Notes: generated from the sequence alone by a model not told the origin. DNA of 64,000 nucleotides from Perognathus longimembris pacificus (GCF_023159225.1 NC_063171.1:14893142-14957141); one strand, 5' to 3'. Shown: positions 45,053 through 56,500, counted from the first letter of the stretch. Numbers and translations are program-made.

Positions 45053-47337
45053 AGCTATTTGATGTATTATAGTATACTTTCTTTATACGATAGATATGGA
45101 GTTATATGACATTCAGAAATACACTAAATCTGTAAGTGAATTAAACTTAATTTGCTTGGTGCACTGAAAGATAATGGCATAGTGAAAATAATTGTAACAA
45201 TAGTAACACACTTTATGTAAGTAAGCCAAAGTTATCCAACTTGTAATGTATAAAACTCAAATATAAAGAAAGTTTTCTGTTTATTTTGTTTTTCAAATAC
45301 ATGATAAGAGCATAAAAATAAATGATAAATTGTTCACAGACATTGCAAGAATAAAGTCAAAGTAGGTATAAGTCTTTTAATCATTGCTGTATCTTCAATC
45401 TTCTTAGATATTTTCTTGAAAGTAAAAGAGTGTTACTTGGGTAACTATTTCAGAAATGTGTATATTCTAAAGGAGCTAAAGGAGTAATTGAAATGACTAC
45501 CTCTAAAATACATTCCCAATGAAGGTGACATTCATTTGTGTCAATAAGAAATAATATACATATTTTATTTAACTATGTAATGCAGAACTTTCAAGGAAAC
45601 ACATGCAATTTGCATAGTTCATAACTGGTTAATAAGATGACATGTAATATTTGTAAGTTAATATTAAAGCTAGGAAAAGGTAAAATATTGATTCACTGAG
45701 GAGAAAAGAGAATTCTTTATAAAACAAATCCTCCCTGAGCAGTGAATTCAGGGCATAAGCAAGCAAATCAGCTTGCTCAAGGGATGTTATCCAGGGCTTG
45801 ATGCTTCAGCATTTCTTGTGTCTGTGCAGAGACCTATTCTTGAATTAAAGCTGGCTAAACAGATTAAGCTTGAACTTTTCAACTCTAAAGTAGGTACAGA
45901 TATTGCTCTCTTTTTTTTTTAACTGAGGCAGCAGTAAAACTTTACTGCACATTACCAACAGAGTTTCCAGCACTAAACACCAGAAAGGCTATTACATGAT
46001 TGTTTGTAATAGAAATGAAGATTGGAGAGATAAATATTCATCTAAAATGGGTCACAAGTAGATCTGTAATCAAAAAGAGCAAAAGTACCTGATTTACTTT
46101 GATGGGGTTTCTGATGTTGGTATTTCAACTTCTATGAGACATGAGTGTTCTAAGTTAAAGAAGTGGAAAATAAGATTTGAATGAAAATTAGGAAAGTAAA
46201 AACTAAAGTCAATGTGACTGGGCCAGATGTATAAAAATCATTACTTTTCTCCCAGTGACAGAATTTTATGGAAAACAATAAAAGCTACTTAAAAGAATGC
46301 TGATGGCAATACTTTGCTATTAGCTCAAGTTCAGATATGTATGAGAACCAATATACACAGGAGAGAAGAAAGTGGAGAGAATTTTTTTGACCATTAAGTT
46401 AATGGAGCTGATAAATGGAATTGTAACATTGACACTAAGTACGTCTCCTTCCTCTCAAATCTGCTGCTTCATTGTAGTTATTTCAACCTTGAATTTCTAA
46501 TGTGTTCAGCTATTACATCGAATAGTTGTGTTTGGCAATTTTTTAATGTGTTTCCAAAGAACAATAAAAGAAATGTCACTTCTGCTTGAATAAAGAAAAT
46601 TAAGATACATTGAAGAAATCCCAGATAAATGTCAACATATGATTTTACAAATTTGTTCACAGAAATACCCTTTTGATTGTAATTTTTGAATTAGAGCCAG
46701 AATAGTGTCCTGTTTCCAAGGAAAGGTACTTATTTGTGGTTTCAAAGAATAGGATTTGAAACTAAAGTCATTTTTTTCAAATAGTCTTTCTCTGAAGGAG
46801 CAAAATGTATTTTAGTAGAAATGATACCACTATGTATTTTCCTGTATAAATCAAGCATTTGAAAACAATGACTTGAAACTATGATCTATGTATTTTAAAG
46901 TGAAAATAATAAAAAAAAAACCTTTTGATATAGCACAGATTAAATTTTGTTTCCGAGAGTCATAAAAAAGCATGTTTCTAAAATTATAAAATCATTTAAA
47001 AATTTCCTAAAATCTTTACCCAAATGTCAGTCGATATATTGAGTTGGGCACATCTACTTTTGAGGAACACAAATATTTCATCATGTTTTCATATGTTCAC
47101 ATTATTTGGAAAATAGCAATATCAGTTTAGAAAAATTAATATTCTCATGTCAGTATATTTTTCCAAAAATATATAGGCATCAGTGGAAAGAGTTTGTTGA
47201 TTTTCATATAAGAAAAATAAGTGAGTTTGAAGATAAAAGTACACTATAGCATGTGTAAAAATGTCATGATCAAATCCTTTTCTATGTACAATTTACTTAA
47301 AACTAATAAATCTCCAGAATAAAATAAAAAGAATATA
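45053..47337. other. Unique AT-rich DNA, about 2.3 kb
   Basis: A T-run at about 45911-45921 could be a small retrocopy tail, but no body was recognised. Nothing else seen. Confidence 0.45.
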
Positions 47338-47475
47338 GGTTAGGTATGGTGGGTCTCATCTAATATCCTGGCAATACAGTAAGTAAAATTTGCAAGATTT
47401 CAGTTCAAGAAAATCCTGGAAGTGGGGGTGGTGGTGAATGTAGTGAGAGAATATCTCAACAACAACAAAATCTGG
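47338..47475 (+). mobile_element. 7SL/B1-like monomer SINE (old)
   Basis: GGTTAGGTATGGTGGGTCTC, TTCAGTTCAAGAAAATCCTG and ATATCTCAACAACAAC follow a B1/Alu-type monomer from start to A-rich end. Confidence 0.5.
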
Positions 47476-47613
47476 TTGTGATAGAATGAACTTATGTGAT
47501 TCCATTTACTGAAAAGGAATTAAGTAGGATGACTGAGATATATAGGTTACTGTGCCACCCAGCCCCCCCCAAAAAGAGGTACTGTGTAAAAAGAAATTAA
47601 GAAAGAAAGAAAC

Positions 47614-47776
47614 AGGAAGGAAGGAAGGAAGGAAGGAAGGAAGGAAGGAAGGAAGGAAGGAAGGAAGGAAGGAAGGAAGGAAGGAAGGAAGGAAAGAAGG
47701 AAGGAAGGAAGGAAGGAAGGAAGGAAGGACGGAAGGAAGGAAGGAAGGAAGGAAGGAAGGAAGGAAGGAAGGAAAG
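47614..47776. repeat. (GGAA)n microsatellite, about 160 bp
   Basis: Near-pure GGAA units with one AAGAA and one GGAC variant. The Glu-Gly-Arg-Lys and Leu-Pro-Ser-Phe frames through it are artefacts. Confidence 0.98.
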
Positions 47777-48009
47777 AGGCCAAAGAAAGGAAGAACTGAA
47801 GTAAAATGTCCTAAAGCTATTTAAATCCCGGTATCAATAAGAAATAAAGAAAAAAAAGTATATTCCCAGATTCAAATAAAGCAATCAAGCACTAAAGCAA
47901 GAAACAGACCCCAAGCAATCTCTCCAATGGTCTTTCAGGGTAAATTATTTTTCTTTTTTCTTTTGTTTTTTATTTTATTTTATTTTATTTTGTTTTTATT
48001 TATTTATTT

Positions 48010-48202
48010 TTTGCCAGTCCTGGGGATTGAACTTAAGTCCTGAGCACTATTCCTGGCTTCTTTTTTGTTCAAGGCTAGCACTCTCTACCACTTGAGCCAC
48101 AGCTCCACTTCTGGCTTTTCCACATATGTGATACTGAGGAATCAAGCCCCGGGCTTCATGCATGCTAGGCGAGCACTCTACCACTAAGCCATATTCCTAG
48201 AC
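48010..48202 (-). mobile_element. IDL-Geo dimeric SINE
   Basis: T/TTTTA-rich tail (about 47960-48010), GCCAGTCCTGGGGATTGAAC, CACTTGAGCCACAGCTCC, GCATGCTAGGCGAGCACTC, GCCATATTCCTAG. Confidence 0.9.
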
Positions 48203-48840
48203 AATTTTTCTGAAAAAAATTTTTTCTAGAAGATTGAAGTTCTTACAAATAGAGTGATAACTGAATAAATATGTAAATAAATTCAGACATATGAATAAAG
48301 ACAATTTTCCACAAGAAAATTGTGCCACCAACATGAAAAAATGGAAAGGATCAATTTTGTAAAGTTCACATAAATGCTTGACAGAGGCCAAAGTCAAAGA
48401 GTTATCGTTTACTTGTATATGGGTATAAAAGAGAACATTAGAACTGTTGATGTCAGTTCTGTGGCAACAAGTAAATAGATTACATTGTCATAAACGTTTT
48501 TTACAGCGACATTAAATAAACACTAGCAACTGCTTGCAAAGTTGATCAATATATAAAACCGTTAAGTAAAATTGAGTAACAATATAGTTGTATTTTAATG
48601 GACATTTTAAACTAAATGTAACCTTTGACTTCAAAATTAACTAGAATAAACTAATGGCTTTGCAACTTGAGTATGTTGATCAAGTGTGAATATACAGACT
48701 GACCGCAGCTTCAGAGATCTCTCTGTTTAGAAGATTCCTTCTAGGAAAGGTTTCCTTTACAATATCTTTGTTGGAGAGTCAACATGTTATAGACATTGGC
48801 TATTTATTCAGTCATTGGATTGCCTATTCAGTCATTTTGG
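48203..48840. other. Unique AT-rich DNA
   Basis: Nothing recognised. Confidence 0.45.
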
Positions 48841-48845
48841 CATTG

Positions 48846-48947
48846 ATACATATATATGTATATATACATATGTATAGAAAAAATATATATGTATAGATAT
48901 ATATGTATAGATACATATATATAAATGGCAATATATATGTATATGTA

Positions 48948-49002
<55 letters not shown>
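48846..49002. repeat. TA-rich microsatellite
   Basis: Imperfect ATATATGTATA units becoming pure (AT)n at about 48957-49002, ending exactly at the tail end of the next SINE. Confidence 0.95.
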
Positions 49003-49004
<2 letters not shown>

Positions 49005-49187
49005 CCAGTCTTGGGCCTTGAACTCAGGGCCTGAGCACTGTCCCTGGCTTCTTTTTGCTCAAGGCTAGCACTCTGCCACAGCGCCACTTCTGGCCATTTT
49101 CTATATATGTGGTGCTGAGGAATGGAACCCAGGGGTTCATGTATATGAGGCAAGCACTCTTGCCACTAGGTCATATTCCCAACCCCA
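49003..49187 (-). mobile_element. IDL-Geo dimeric SINE
   Basis: GCCAGTCTTGGGCCTTGAAC, GGCTAGCACTCTGCCACAGC (small deletion), GGTGCTGAGGAATGGAACC, GTCATATTCCCAACCCC. Confidence 0.92.
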
Positions 49188-49492
49188 CATTGCTATATTT
49201 TTACTGCTTCTATCTAAATTCATAGGAATTAAGGAACACAACTCGAGGGTCTAAAATGTTCTTCCTGAAAATTGTATTGAGTGAAACAAATACCATGTCC
49301 TGGTCAGATTCATCAGGGTCCTGTTTGAGAAAAATGTACCACATCACATTCTGCCCTCAGTGTTGCAAACTTAATGGTCCCCTTACCATAGGGGACTGTT
49401 AGGTAAGATAAACTAAGAAAAAGCCACTGCTCGTTAATTAAAGAATGAGATTTACAGAGTGAGAAAATATGACATTCAAAAAAATTTCCTAG

Positions 49493-49715
49493 TTGGAACC
49501 CTGATGGCTCACAACTACCTGCATTTCTAGCTACTGAAGAGGTTTAGATCAAAGGATTAAAGTTCCAAGAAAGCTTGGACAGGAAGTTCATGAGACTCTC
49601 ATCTATAATTAACCACCAAAAATGGGAGAACTGGAGCTGAGGTTAAAGTGGTAGAATGCTAGCCTTGAAGGAAAAAGATAGAGGGTAGTCCCCAGGTTAG
49701 TACTAGGAAAAAAAA
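49493..49715 (+). mobile_element. B1-Geo dimeric SINE (old)
   Basis: CCTGATGGCTCACAACTACC, TTTCTAGCTACTGAAGAGG, then AATTAACCACCAAAAATGG, GGAGCTGAGGTTAAAGTGG and GAATGCTAGCCTTGAAGG. Confidence 0.72.
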
Positions 49716-49827
49716 GAAAAATAAATAAAGATTTTAATAATCATAAAGCTTTTAATTAAGTGAATGATGGAGGCAAAGCAGAGGAAAAATACCTGGCAAT
49801 GTCCAGCAGTTATAATAACCTAGATGA

Positions 49828-50060
49828 AAGATAGAGACTGGCTGTAGTGGTGCACAATGTGATCCACCTACTTAGCAACAAAGCCTAGGCTAAAATAAGA
49901 ATAGCCTAGGCTAAAAGTTAATGAGCTCTCATATCAAGTAATATGTTGAGCCTGGTAGGTAACATCATTGTATGAATCCAGCTATGCATAGGTATAGGTA
50001 GAAGAATCATGGCCTGAAGCAGGTTTCTAGTAAAAGCCCCTCATCAGAAAATCAAAACAA
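49828..50060 (+). mobile_element. Old B1-type SINE with internal duplication
   Basis: GACTGGCTGTAGTGGTGCAC starts a 7SL-like half. AGCCTAGGCTAAAA occurs twice (about 49886 and 49906). The second half is too diverged to assign. Confidence 0.4.
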
Positions 50061-50497
50061 AAAGTACTTGCTAGATAACTCATGTGTTTGACCACCTAGA
50101 TAATCAAAACTTTGAGACAGAACCCCAGTACTGCTCAGTGCTCTGGAGAGGGAAATAGATTGGTAGATGGAAGATAGATACAATAGGAAGATGATAGATT
50201 GAAGATAGATAGACAGATATATAGATGGGTAAGGGAAGGAAAGAGGGAGGTAGAGAAACAAGTCAAACTATCAAGCAATTTTAATTTGAATTCACAATTT
50301 TTCCCTTGACATTGTAATTTGAGCTGATATCCATTATTCAAGAGAATAATAGATCCGCGGAGAGATTTGAGAGGAGTTGTACTGAGAAACAATAGAGAGT
50401 GTTCTGTACCTAACAGAGAAGATGCAAACAGTAGCAATTTCAAGATTATCAACAGTAATATTTGAGCACTTCCAACTTGATAGAAAGGTGATTACTA

Positions 50498-50815
50498 AAC
50501 GGCCAGAAGTGGCGCTGTGGCTCAAGTGGCAGAGTGCTAACCTTGAGGAAAAGAAGCCAGGGACAGTGTTCCGGCCCTGAGTCCAAGGCCCAGGAATGGC
50601 CAAAAAAAGAAGAAAGAAGGAAGGAAGGAAAGAAGGAAGGAAGGAAGGAAGGAAGGGAGGGAGGGAGGGAGGGAGGGAGGAAGGGAGGAAGGGAGGAAGG
50701 GAGGAAGGGAGGAAGGAAGGAAGGAAGGAAGGAAGGAAGGAAGGAAGGAAGGAAGGAAGGAAGGAAGGAAGGAAGGAAGGAAGGAAGGAAGGAAGGAAGG
50801 AAGGAAGGAAGGAAG
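50498..50815 (+). mobile_element. Right monomer (Geo) alone with expanded (GGAA)n tail and 11-bp TSD
   Basis: Body 50498-50600 begins AACGGCCAGAAGTGGCGC, exactly at the IDL/Geo junction, and ends CAGGAATGGCC plus AAAAAAAG. The tail continues as GGAA/GGGA units to 50815. TSD GGTGATTACTA at 50487-50497 and 50816-50826 brackets body and microsatellite together, so the microsatellite grew from the inserted poly(A) tail. Confidence 0.92.
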
Positions 50816-50826
50816 GGTGATTACTA

Positions 50827-51278
50827 CTTTCCAGCCTTCTTTCTTCCCTGATGTTCCAGTCCTGGCAGCGGCAGGTCAAGCGGTTATGCAAAACCTCCCT
50901 GATGAGCTTGCCTTTTACTCCGCCTTGGCGAGGTCCAAGTAATGATTACTTTTCCATCTTTCCTGACAAAAAGATTTACTTCTTTAAGGATTTCTTGGCC
51001 AAAATTGATGCACTACTTCCTCAAAGCTAGCCTGACAATTCAGAATAAAGTGAAAGAAGTCATATGGATGCCTCAAAAAGCCTATCATTTAAATCTCAAT
51101 AACATGTGTAACTTCCCTTAAAAGAAAATATTCCTACAACTTATTGGAAACTCGTATGTTGCTGAAGTATAAAACCTATCATAAAAGTTAGAATCTCCAC
51201 AGCACTCAGGTGTACTATATCTCACTGTTCCCTTAAACAGCTAGACCTCAAATGGAAATACAATGTAGAGGTGATAAG
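50827..51278. other. Unique DNA
   Basis: Nothing recognised. Confidence 0.45.
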
Positions 51279-51279
51279 C

Positions 51280-51315
<36 letters not shown>
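51279..51315. repeat. (TG)n microsatellite
   Basis: TG units with one TATATG interruption. Confidence 0.95.
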
Positions 51316-51784
51316 TAACAAGGATTGCTGAGTTTAATTTCACTTATATTAAAAATGGCTATGAAAAAATGAGGTGAGGTTACCAATGCATTAGCCCTGC
51401 CAAGTTTGTCCTTGTGAACCTGAGAATAAACTTATATGCTCAATAATAATTTTGCTTGCTTTAATTTGACCCTCACCATACTGAGTGCTTCTGGTTTTAG
51501 TCACTTGATTTTTCCTTTTCTCTCCCACAGACTTATTTTCCCCTGCCTTAGTGCATTTCATTCCCGAATTTACATTGACAATGACTCCTATCTTTGAGAA
51601 ACTATAGCAGCAGAGGTTCTAAAGACTCATTTCTGTTTACTGATAAGATTATTTTGAATTTCATTATGTTTCTTTATTTATTTGTAATTATTACTTTTCT
51701 CTAAGTATTTGTAATTTTATTACTGTTTGTGTTTTCTAATAAGATTGTTGAAGTATTGTTTCATATAATGATATGTATGAGTTC

Positions 51785-51788
<4 letters not shown>
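51316..51788. other. Unique AT-rich DNA
   Basis: Nothing recognised. Confidence 0.45.
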
Positions 51789-51839
<51 letters not shown>

Positions 51840-52037
51840 TTTTTGTCCAGTCCTGGGGCTTGGGACTCAGGGCCTGGGCACTGTCCCTGGCTTCTTTCTT
51901 GTGCTCAATGCTAGTACTCTACCCCTTGAATCATAGCACCACTTCTGTCTTTTTATGTATATGTGGTGCTGAGGAAGCCAACCCAGGGCTTCCTGCGTGC
52001 TAGGCAAACACTCTACCCCTAGGCCATATTCCCAATC
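51789..52037 (-). mobile_element. IDL-Geo dimeric SINE with (TA)n and poly(T) at its tail
   Basis: (TA)n 51789-51830, T-run 51831-51844, then GTCCAGTCCTGGGGCTTGGG, CTGTCCCTGGCTTC, ATGTGGTGCTGAGG and GGCCATATTCCCAATC. Confidence 0.9.
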
Positions 52038-52309
52038 TGGACAATAATTTTTAAATGTGTTTTCTTTGTATTCCAATCTCATCATCATTTTTTATTTTCT
52101 GTTTTTCTACTTCTGAAAGTTGTGTATTTTTATGATGTAATTTTCTTTTTGCTTATTGTCTATTACTCTTATGGTTCTACTTTAGCTATTAAATAAATAA
52201 TATATTATAGCACTTTCATACAATTACAATTGTATTTAAGTTATCCATACAATATCATATAATTTATAAAATGTTTGAATGTGTTTTGTTTTGAGTATAT
52301 TAGTCATAC

Positions 52310-52420
52310 AGGGAGATTTTATTGAGACATTTTCATATATGCACACACAGTTCCTTAACTGATTGCACTGTTTCATCACTTAGCCATCATTTCTCAGCTC
52401 ACTTCTTAAAATAGTATCAA
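52310..52420 (-). mobile_element. Possible old L1 3'UTR fragment
   Basis: CAGGGAGATTTTATTGAGAC and CATATATGCACACACAG resemble the antisense start of the remnant at 22020. Weak. Confidence 0.3.
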
Positions 52421-52479
52421 TGGATTAGAATTCCTTACATTCATACATGTACATGAATTATATATGAAAGCTATCTCTA

Positions 52480-53880
52480 GTCTCAATGCAATTACCATTT
52501 AAGTTCCAAATAATTCTCTGCAGACATAGAAAATTCCATCATAAACTTCACTAGAAACATAGATGACACTGAACAAAAAGAGCTACAGTGGAGTTATCAT
52601 AATATCAGGCTCCATAGCCATAGTTACTCAACATGGTACAGTGAAACAAATAAAAATCCTAGAAGTAAAGCCACATCATTATAGACTTCTAATATTCAAC
52701 AAAGAAGACAAAATTCTTGCCAACTGGTTATCTACCCAATGAAAACTGAACTAAAGTTGTATTTGGCACATTGTACAAAAAGATCTTATAAAATTGAAAA
52801 TGTGATGCTTCCATCAAAATGCGTAAATAACTCTGGATGATACATTTATAGGTAATTACTTTATAAATAGGGCCCTGATTTCTTAAAAATAAGATTTTTC
52901 AAAGATTTGCAAGATTTGATAGGAGGAAATTCATCAAATAAGTTTCTTACCAGCAGAATAAACATACTAGAACCATGAGACTGCCACAGAATTGTAGAAA
53001 ACCATTACCAACTATGTGCTGAATAACTGATTCAAATCCAGAATAAGAGAATTTTTTAAGTTAAAAAATAACTGAGTTATTAATGGGGCAATTGAATTGA
53101 ACCAACAGTCCTCTGTCATAGAAGCAAGAAAAATGGCTAATAGATATATGATGGAGGGACTGGGAATATGGCTTAGCAGTAGAGTTCTAACCTTGCATGC
53201 ATTAAGCCCTGGGTTTGATTCCTCAGAACCACATACACAGAAAAAGCCAGAAGTGGCACTCTGGCTCAAGTGGTAGAATGCTAGCTTTGAGCAAAAATAA
53301 TCCAGGGAGAGTGCTCAGGCACCAAGTCCATGCCTCAAGACTGGCAAAATAAATAAATAAATAAATAAATAAAAAGACAGAAACATGATGGTAGTTTTAT
53401 AACCCCAAGATATGATGAAATTTTTAGTGCACTAGTATATAAAGGTTATAACAAAGTACACTAAGCTTTTTATTTCATTCGATTCAGAATAATGATTGTC
53501 AGGAAAATAAACAATAAATGTTGTTAAGGATGTTGGAGAAAGAAACCATCATCTACAGCTAATGAGAATGGAAACTAGTGCAACTAGAAATCAGTATGTT
53601 TGTTGCTCAAAAAACTGAAAATTCACCTACATATCCACATATACTGTAGCTTTGTTAACAATAGCCAAATAGTAGAATCATAGAGATAGCCAAAACCCAA
53701 TGCATATATAAAAATATGATACACATATACTGTGGAATGTTACTCCACCAATAAAAAATGTTACTAGATTACTTGCAGGAAAAACTACTCTGATCAGTAA
53801 GCATCCATCAATTTCAAGAAATGAATGTCAAACAGTGAAAATATTAAGAGTTATATAAAAGCTGATGTTTGTTAATATTG
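52480..53880 (+). mobile_element. Ancient L1 ORF2 3' half, decayed
   Basis: Nucleotide resemblance in order to sense L1 ORF2: GACATAGAAAATTCCATCATAAA, GTTACTCAACATGGTACAG, ATTCAACAAAGAAGAC, ACATATCCACATATACTGTAGC, AACAATAGCCAAATAGTAG, ACACATATACTGTGGAATG. No open frame survives. A SINE interrupts it at 53157. Confidence 0.65.
53157..53372 (+). mobile_element. IDL-Geo dimeric SINE nested in L1, (AAAT)n tail
   Basis: GGACTGGGAATATGGCTTAG, GGGTTTGATTCC, AAAAAGCCAGAAGTGGCAC, CTCAAGTGGTAGAATGC and ACTGGCAAAATAAATAAAT. TSD not clear. Confidence 0.9.
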
Positions 53881-53934
53881 TTTAGCAATAAGATAATTTA
53901 AATTTAGGTTTGTAAATGTTTGTTGGCCATTTGT

Positions 53935-54018
53935 TATTTACTTTTTTGTGACTATGGTTTGAACACCTGCCCTCATGCTTTCTAGGCATTCTTAACCTGA
54001 GCTATGCCTCTAGCCCAT
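53935..54018 (-). mobile_element. ID-like tRNA-derived SINE remnant
   Basis: GACTATGGTTTGAACACCTG, CATGCTTTCTAGGCATTC, CCTGAGCTATGCCTCTAGCCC: complement of an ID-type body. Confidence 0.5.
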
Positions 54019-54179
54019 GGTTTCTACATTTTTAGACATCAGCCAATACCCACTGAATAGATTAAAATATAGTGTAAGATTTATTTTTATTTGTAGTGAG
54101 AAAAAATCATGTGACTATTGAAGTTTTTTGGACATGAATTTGAAATGGCTGAGTTATGACCATAATTTTCTTTGCTGTT

Positions 54180-54612
54180 TCTATCTTCCCAACCATTGTT
54201 AGATGACAGAACTTAGCTATTCAATGGCCCTTCCAGGTTGAAAGGTGACAGGCTTGGTTCCCAGGATTGCACTAATGAGAAGTTGTGGAGCTTATAAGAG
54301 GTGCATTCTATGGTGAAGTTTCTATGCACTGACAGAATGGCTACAGGGGAATTGTATGACTCTCATTTGCTACCTGGCAGTGAGGTAAGCAATTTGGCTT
54401 TGTTGTTCATCTCTAAAAGGACGGGAGGTTTCATAGCAGGCCTTAAATAATAGGTCTGCCAAATCTTCTCCTAGACTCTCTAAAAGTCATGAGCAAGTGT
54501 TAAGTCTTTTCCATTAATAAGAGGATGATATGTTTGTGTTATATTAATGGAAATCCCATTAAACCCTAGATAAGACTGATCCTTACCTTTTCTCATTCTG
54601 GGTCATAGGTTT
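54180..54612. other. Unassigned DNA, possible old LTR fragment
   Basis: AAAGGTGACAGGCTTGGTTCCC and TTATAAGAGGTGCATTCTATGG (about 54240-54320) have the feel of a mammalian MaLR-type LTR interior, but this is memory-level resemblance only. The rest is unrecognised. Confidence 0.2.
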
Positions 54613-54768
54613 GTTTTTTATTATTTTTTATTGTTTTTGTCTTCTTTATTGACAAAGTGGAGTACAGAGGGGTTACAGTTTCACATGTAAGGCAAGTACA
54701 TTACTTATCCAACTTGTTACCTCCTCCTTTATTTTTCCCCCATCTCCCTGCTCCCCAGTTCCCTCCCC
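54613..54768 (-). mobile_element. Very short L1 3'-end insertion (156 bp) with perfect 15-bp TSD
   Basis: T-rich tail (54613-54650), then GTGGAGTACAGAGGGGTTAC, AGTTTCACATGTAAGGCAAG, AACTTGTTACCTCCTCC and a pyrimidine tract: the complement of the L1 3'UTR seen at 37500 and 57700. TSD CTGGGTCATAGGTTT at 54598-54612 and 54769-54783. Confidence 0.93.
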
Positions 54769-54783
54769 CTGGGTCATAGGTTT

Positions 54784-55299
54784 TAGAGTAGATGCATTAT
54801 TACCAACTTTTTTTTTCAGGAGAAGACTACAATTACAACATCATTTAAAAGAACAGAGACAGAATCATTCCTAATTCTTTATATAAAAGAAGTTAACACA
54901 GTATTTATATTAAGACAACATAAGCATTGATGAGAATATCTGTACCTTAAGGTCATTTGTAAATAATCATACAGAACACTAAGTATATCTTATAACAACA
55001 AAAAATCATGATTTTTACCAAATGCACTAGTGATTATGAATAAAGGATGAAGAGATAGGATAAAGGAAAGAGGGACAATGAGAAAACGAGAACTACGTGA
55101 TAGATGGAGAAGAGTTAGGAGGGCTATCCCCAAATAGAGAAGTTGTGAATATATAAATAATCAAACTTACTAGAGATATGTCATTAGTACCTAATTAGTA
55201 ATGACTTATCTATTTAATTTTATGAGGTTATTTAATAGTGTATCTATAAAAAAGTACTCAGTAGTATTATCTCAAATTAAACTTCATTAAAATTGATTG
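54784..55299. other. Unique AT-rich DNA
   Basis: Nothing recognised. Confidence 0.45.
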
Positions 55300-55435
55300 C
55301 TAAGCCTGGTGAGAGATCTAGAAGATTGAAGTTTGAAGCCAGTCTGCACAGAAAAGTCATTAAGACTCCATCTCCAGAATAACCACCAAAAAGCTGTTCT
55401 GAAAATGGGGCTCAAGTAGAAGAGAGCCACGCAAA
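55300..55435 (+). mobile_element. B1-Geo SINE fragment
   Basis: GAAGTTTGAAGCCAGTCTGC, CATCTCCAGAATAACCACC and GGGGCTCAAGTAGAAGAG. Confidence 0.55.
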
Positions 55436-55536
55436 AACAATAACCAAACAAAGGGAGCACAAGTATCTAGGTTTTACCCCTATAACTAGAAAACGTAAAA
55501 GAAATTGAACTATGGCATAGCTGAAAATCCAACATT

Positions 55537-55540
<4 letters not shown>

Positions 55541-55567
<27 letters not shown>

Positions 55568-55780
55568 GGTGGGGTGCAGTTCTGAAGCTTGACTTCTGGG
55601 CTTGGGCCTTGTCCCTAAGCTCCTTTTTGCTCAAGGCTTGCAGTCTACTACTTGAGCCACAGGGAAACTTCCAGCCATTTGTGAGATTAACTGGAGATAA
55701 AAGTGACATGAACTTTCCTAACAGGGTTGGCTTTGAACCACCAAACACAGATCTCAGCCTCTTAAGTAGATAGGGTTATT
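55541..55780 (-). mobile_element. B1-Geo dimeric SINE
   Basis: T-tail 55541-55567, TTTTTGCTCAAGGCTTGCAG, TACTTGAGCCACAGGG, GAGATTAACTGGAGATAAAAG, CCTCTTAAGTAGATAGGG in antisense order. Confidence 0.8.
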
Positions 55781-56260
55781 GAATTTGTCAACCAATTTCC
55801 CAAAACATTTCTGAGGAGACTATTCTCAAAAATTTGTTGCTTGGAATTATATGATGTATAGACTTTTAATATTATTGTAAGGTCTCTTATGGTAAATAAT
55901 TTTGTTACTGAAATATACGTTAATTTAGAAACACAAATTTTGTGATTAAAATAGGATATGTCAGGGTAATAGGATATTTAAATGACTGAAAAAATATTTT
56001 CCCTCAAATATTCCATACTTATGCTTATATTTTTATATTTTTACTTGAATATGTATTTACTGTTACTATTTGATATAGCATCTTATTTTTCTATATAAAT
56101 TCAATATTGTTTCAAAGTTATTTAAGTTTTTGTAGTGATTAATTATGATGGTAAATACAACCAAATTAGCATTAGTCTTATCATATTAGAAAGAAGACCC
56201 ACCATATTAAATTTCATTATTGTCTTATGAACACAGTATTGCCCATCACACAAAGGAAAC
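55781..56260. other. Unique AT-rich DNA
   Basis: Nothing recognised. Confidence 0.45.
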
Positions 56261-56276
56261 AAAAATAAGTAAAAGG

Positions 56277-56484
56277 GGGGCTGGGGATATAGCCTAGTGG
56301 CAAGAGTGCCTGCCTCGGATACACGAGGCCCTAGGTTCGATTCCCCAGCACCACATATACAGAAAACGGCCAGAAGCGGCGCTGTGGCTCAAGTGGCGGA
56401 GTGCTAGCCTTGAGCGGGAAGAAGCCAGGGACAGTGCTCAGACCCTGAGTCCAAGGCCCAGGACTGGCCAAAAAAAAAAAAAAA
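56277..56484 (+). mobile_element. IDL-Geo dimeric SINE (young) with 16-bp TSD
   Basis: GGGGCTGGGGATATAGCCTAG, GGTTCGATTCCCC, right monomer with A-box TGGCTCAAGTGG at 56385-56396, GAGCGGGAAGAAGCC, pure A-tail. TSD AAAAATAAGTAAAAGG at 56261-56276 and 56485-56500 (leading A's ambiguous). Confidence 0.96.
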
Positions 56485-56500
56485 AAAAATAAGTAAAAGG

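Noticed and set aside
45905..46200. Processed pseudogene after a T-run at 45911
   Set aside because: No AATAAA near the T-run, no TSD found and no recognisable body.
50334..50891. 185-codon minus-strand frame
   Set aside because: Runs through the GGAA array and a SINE; no unique domain.
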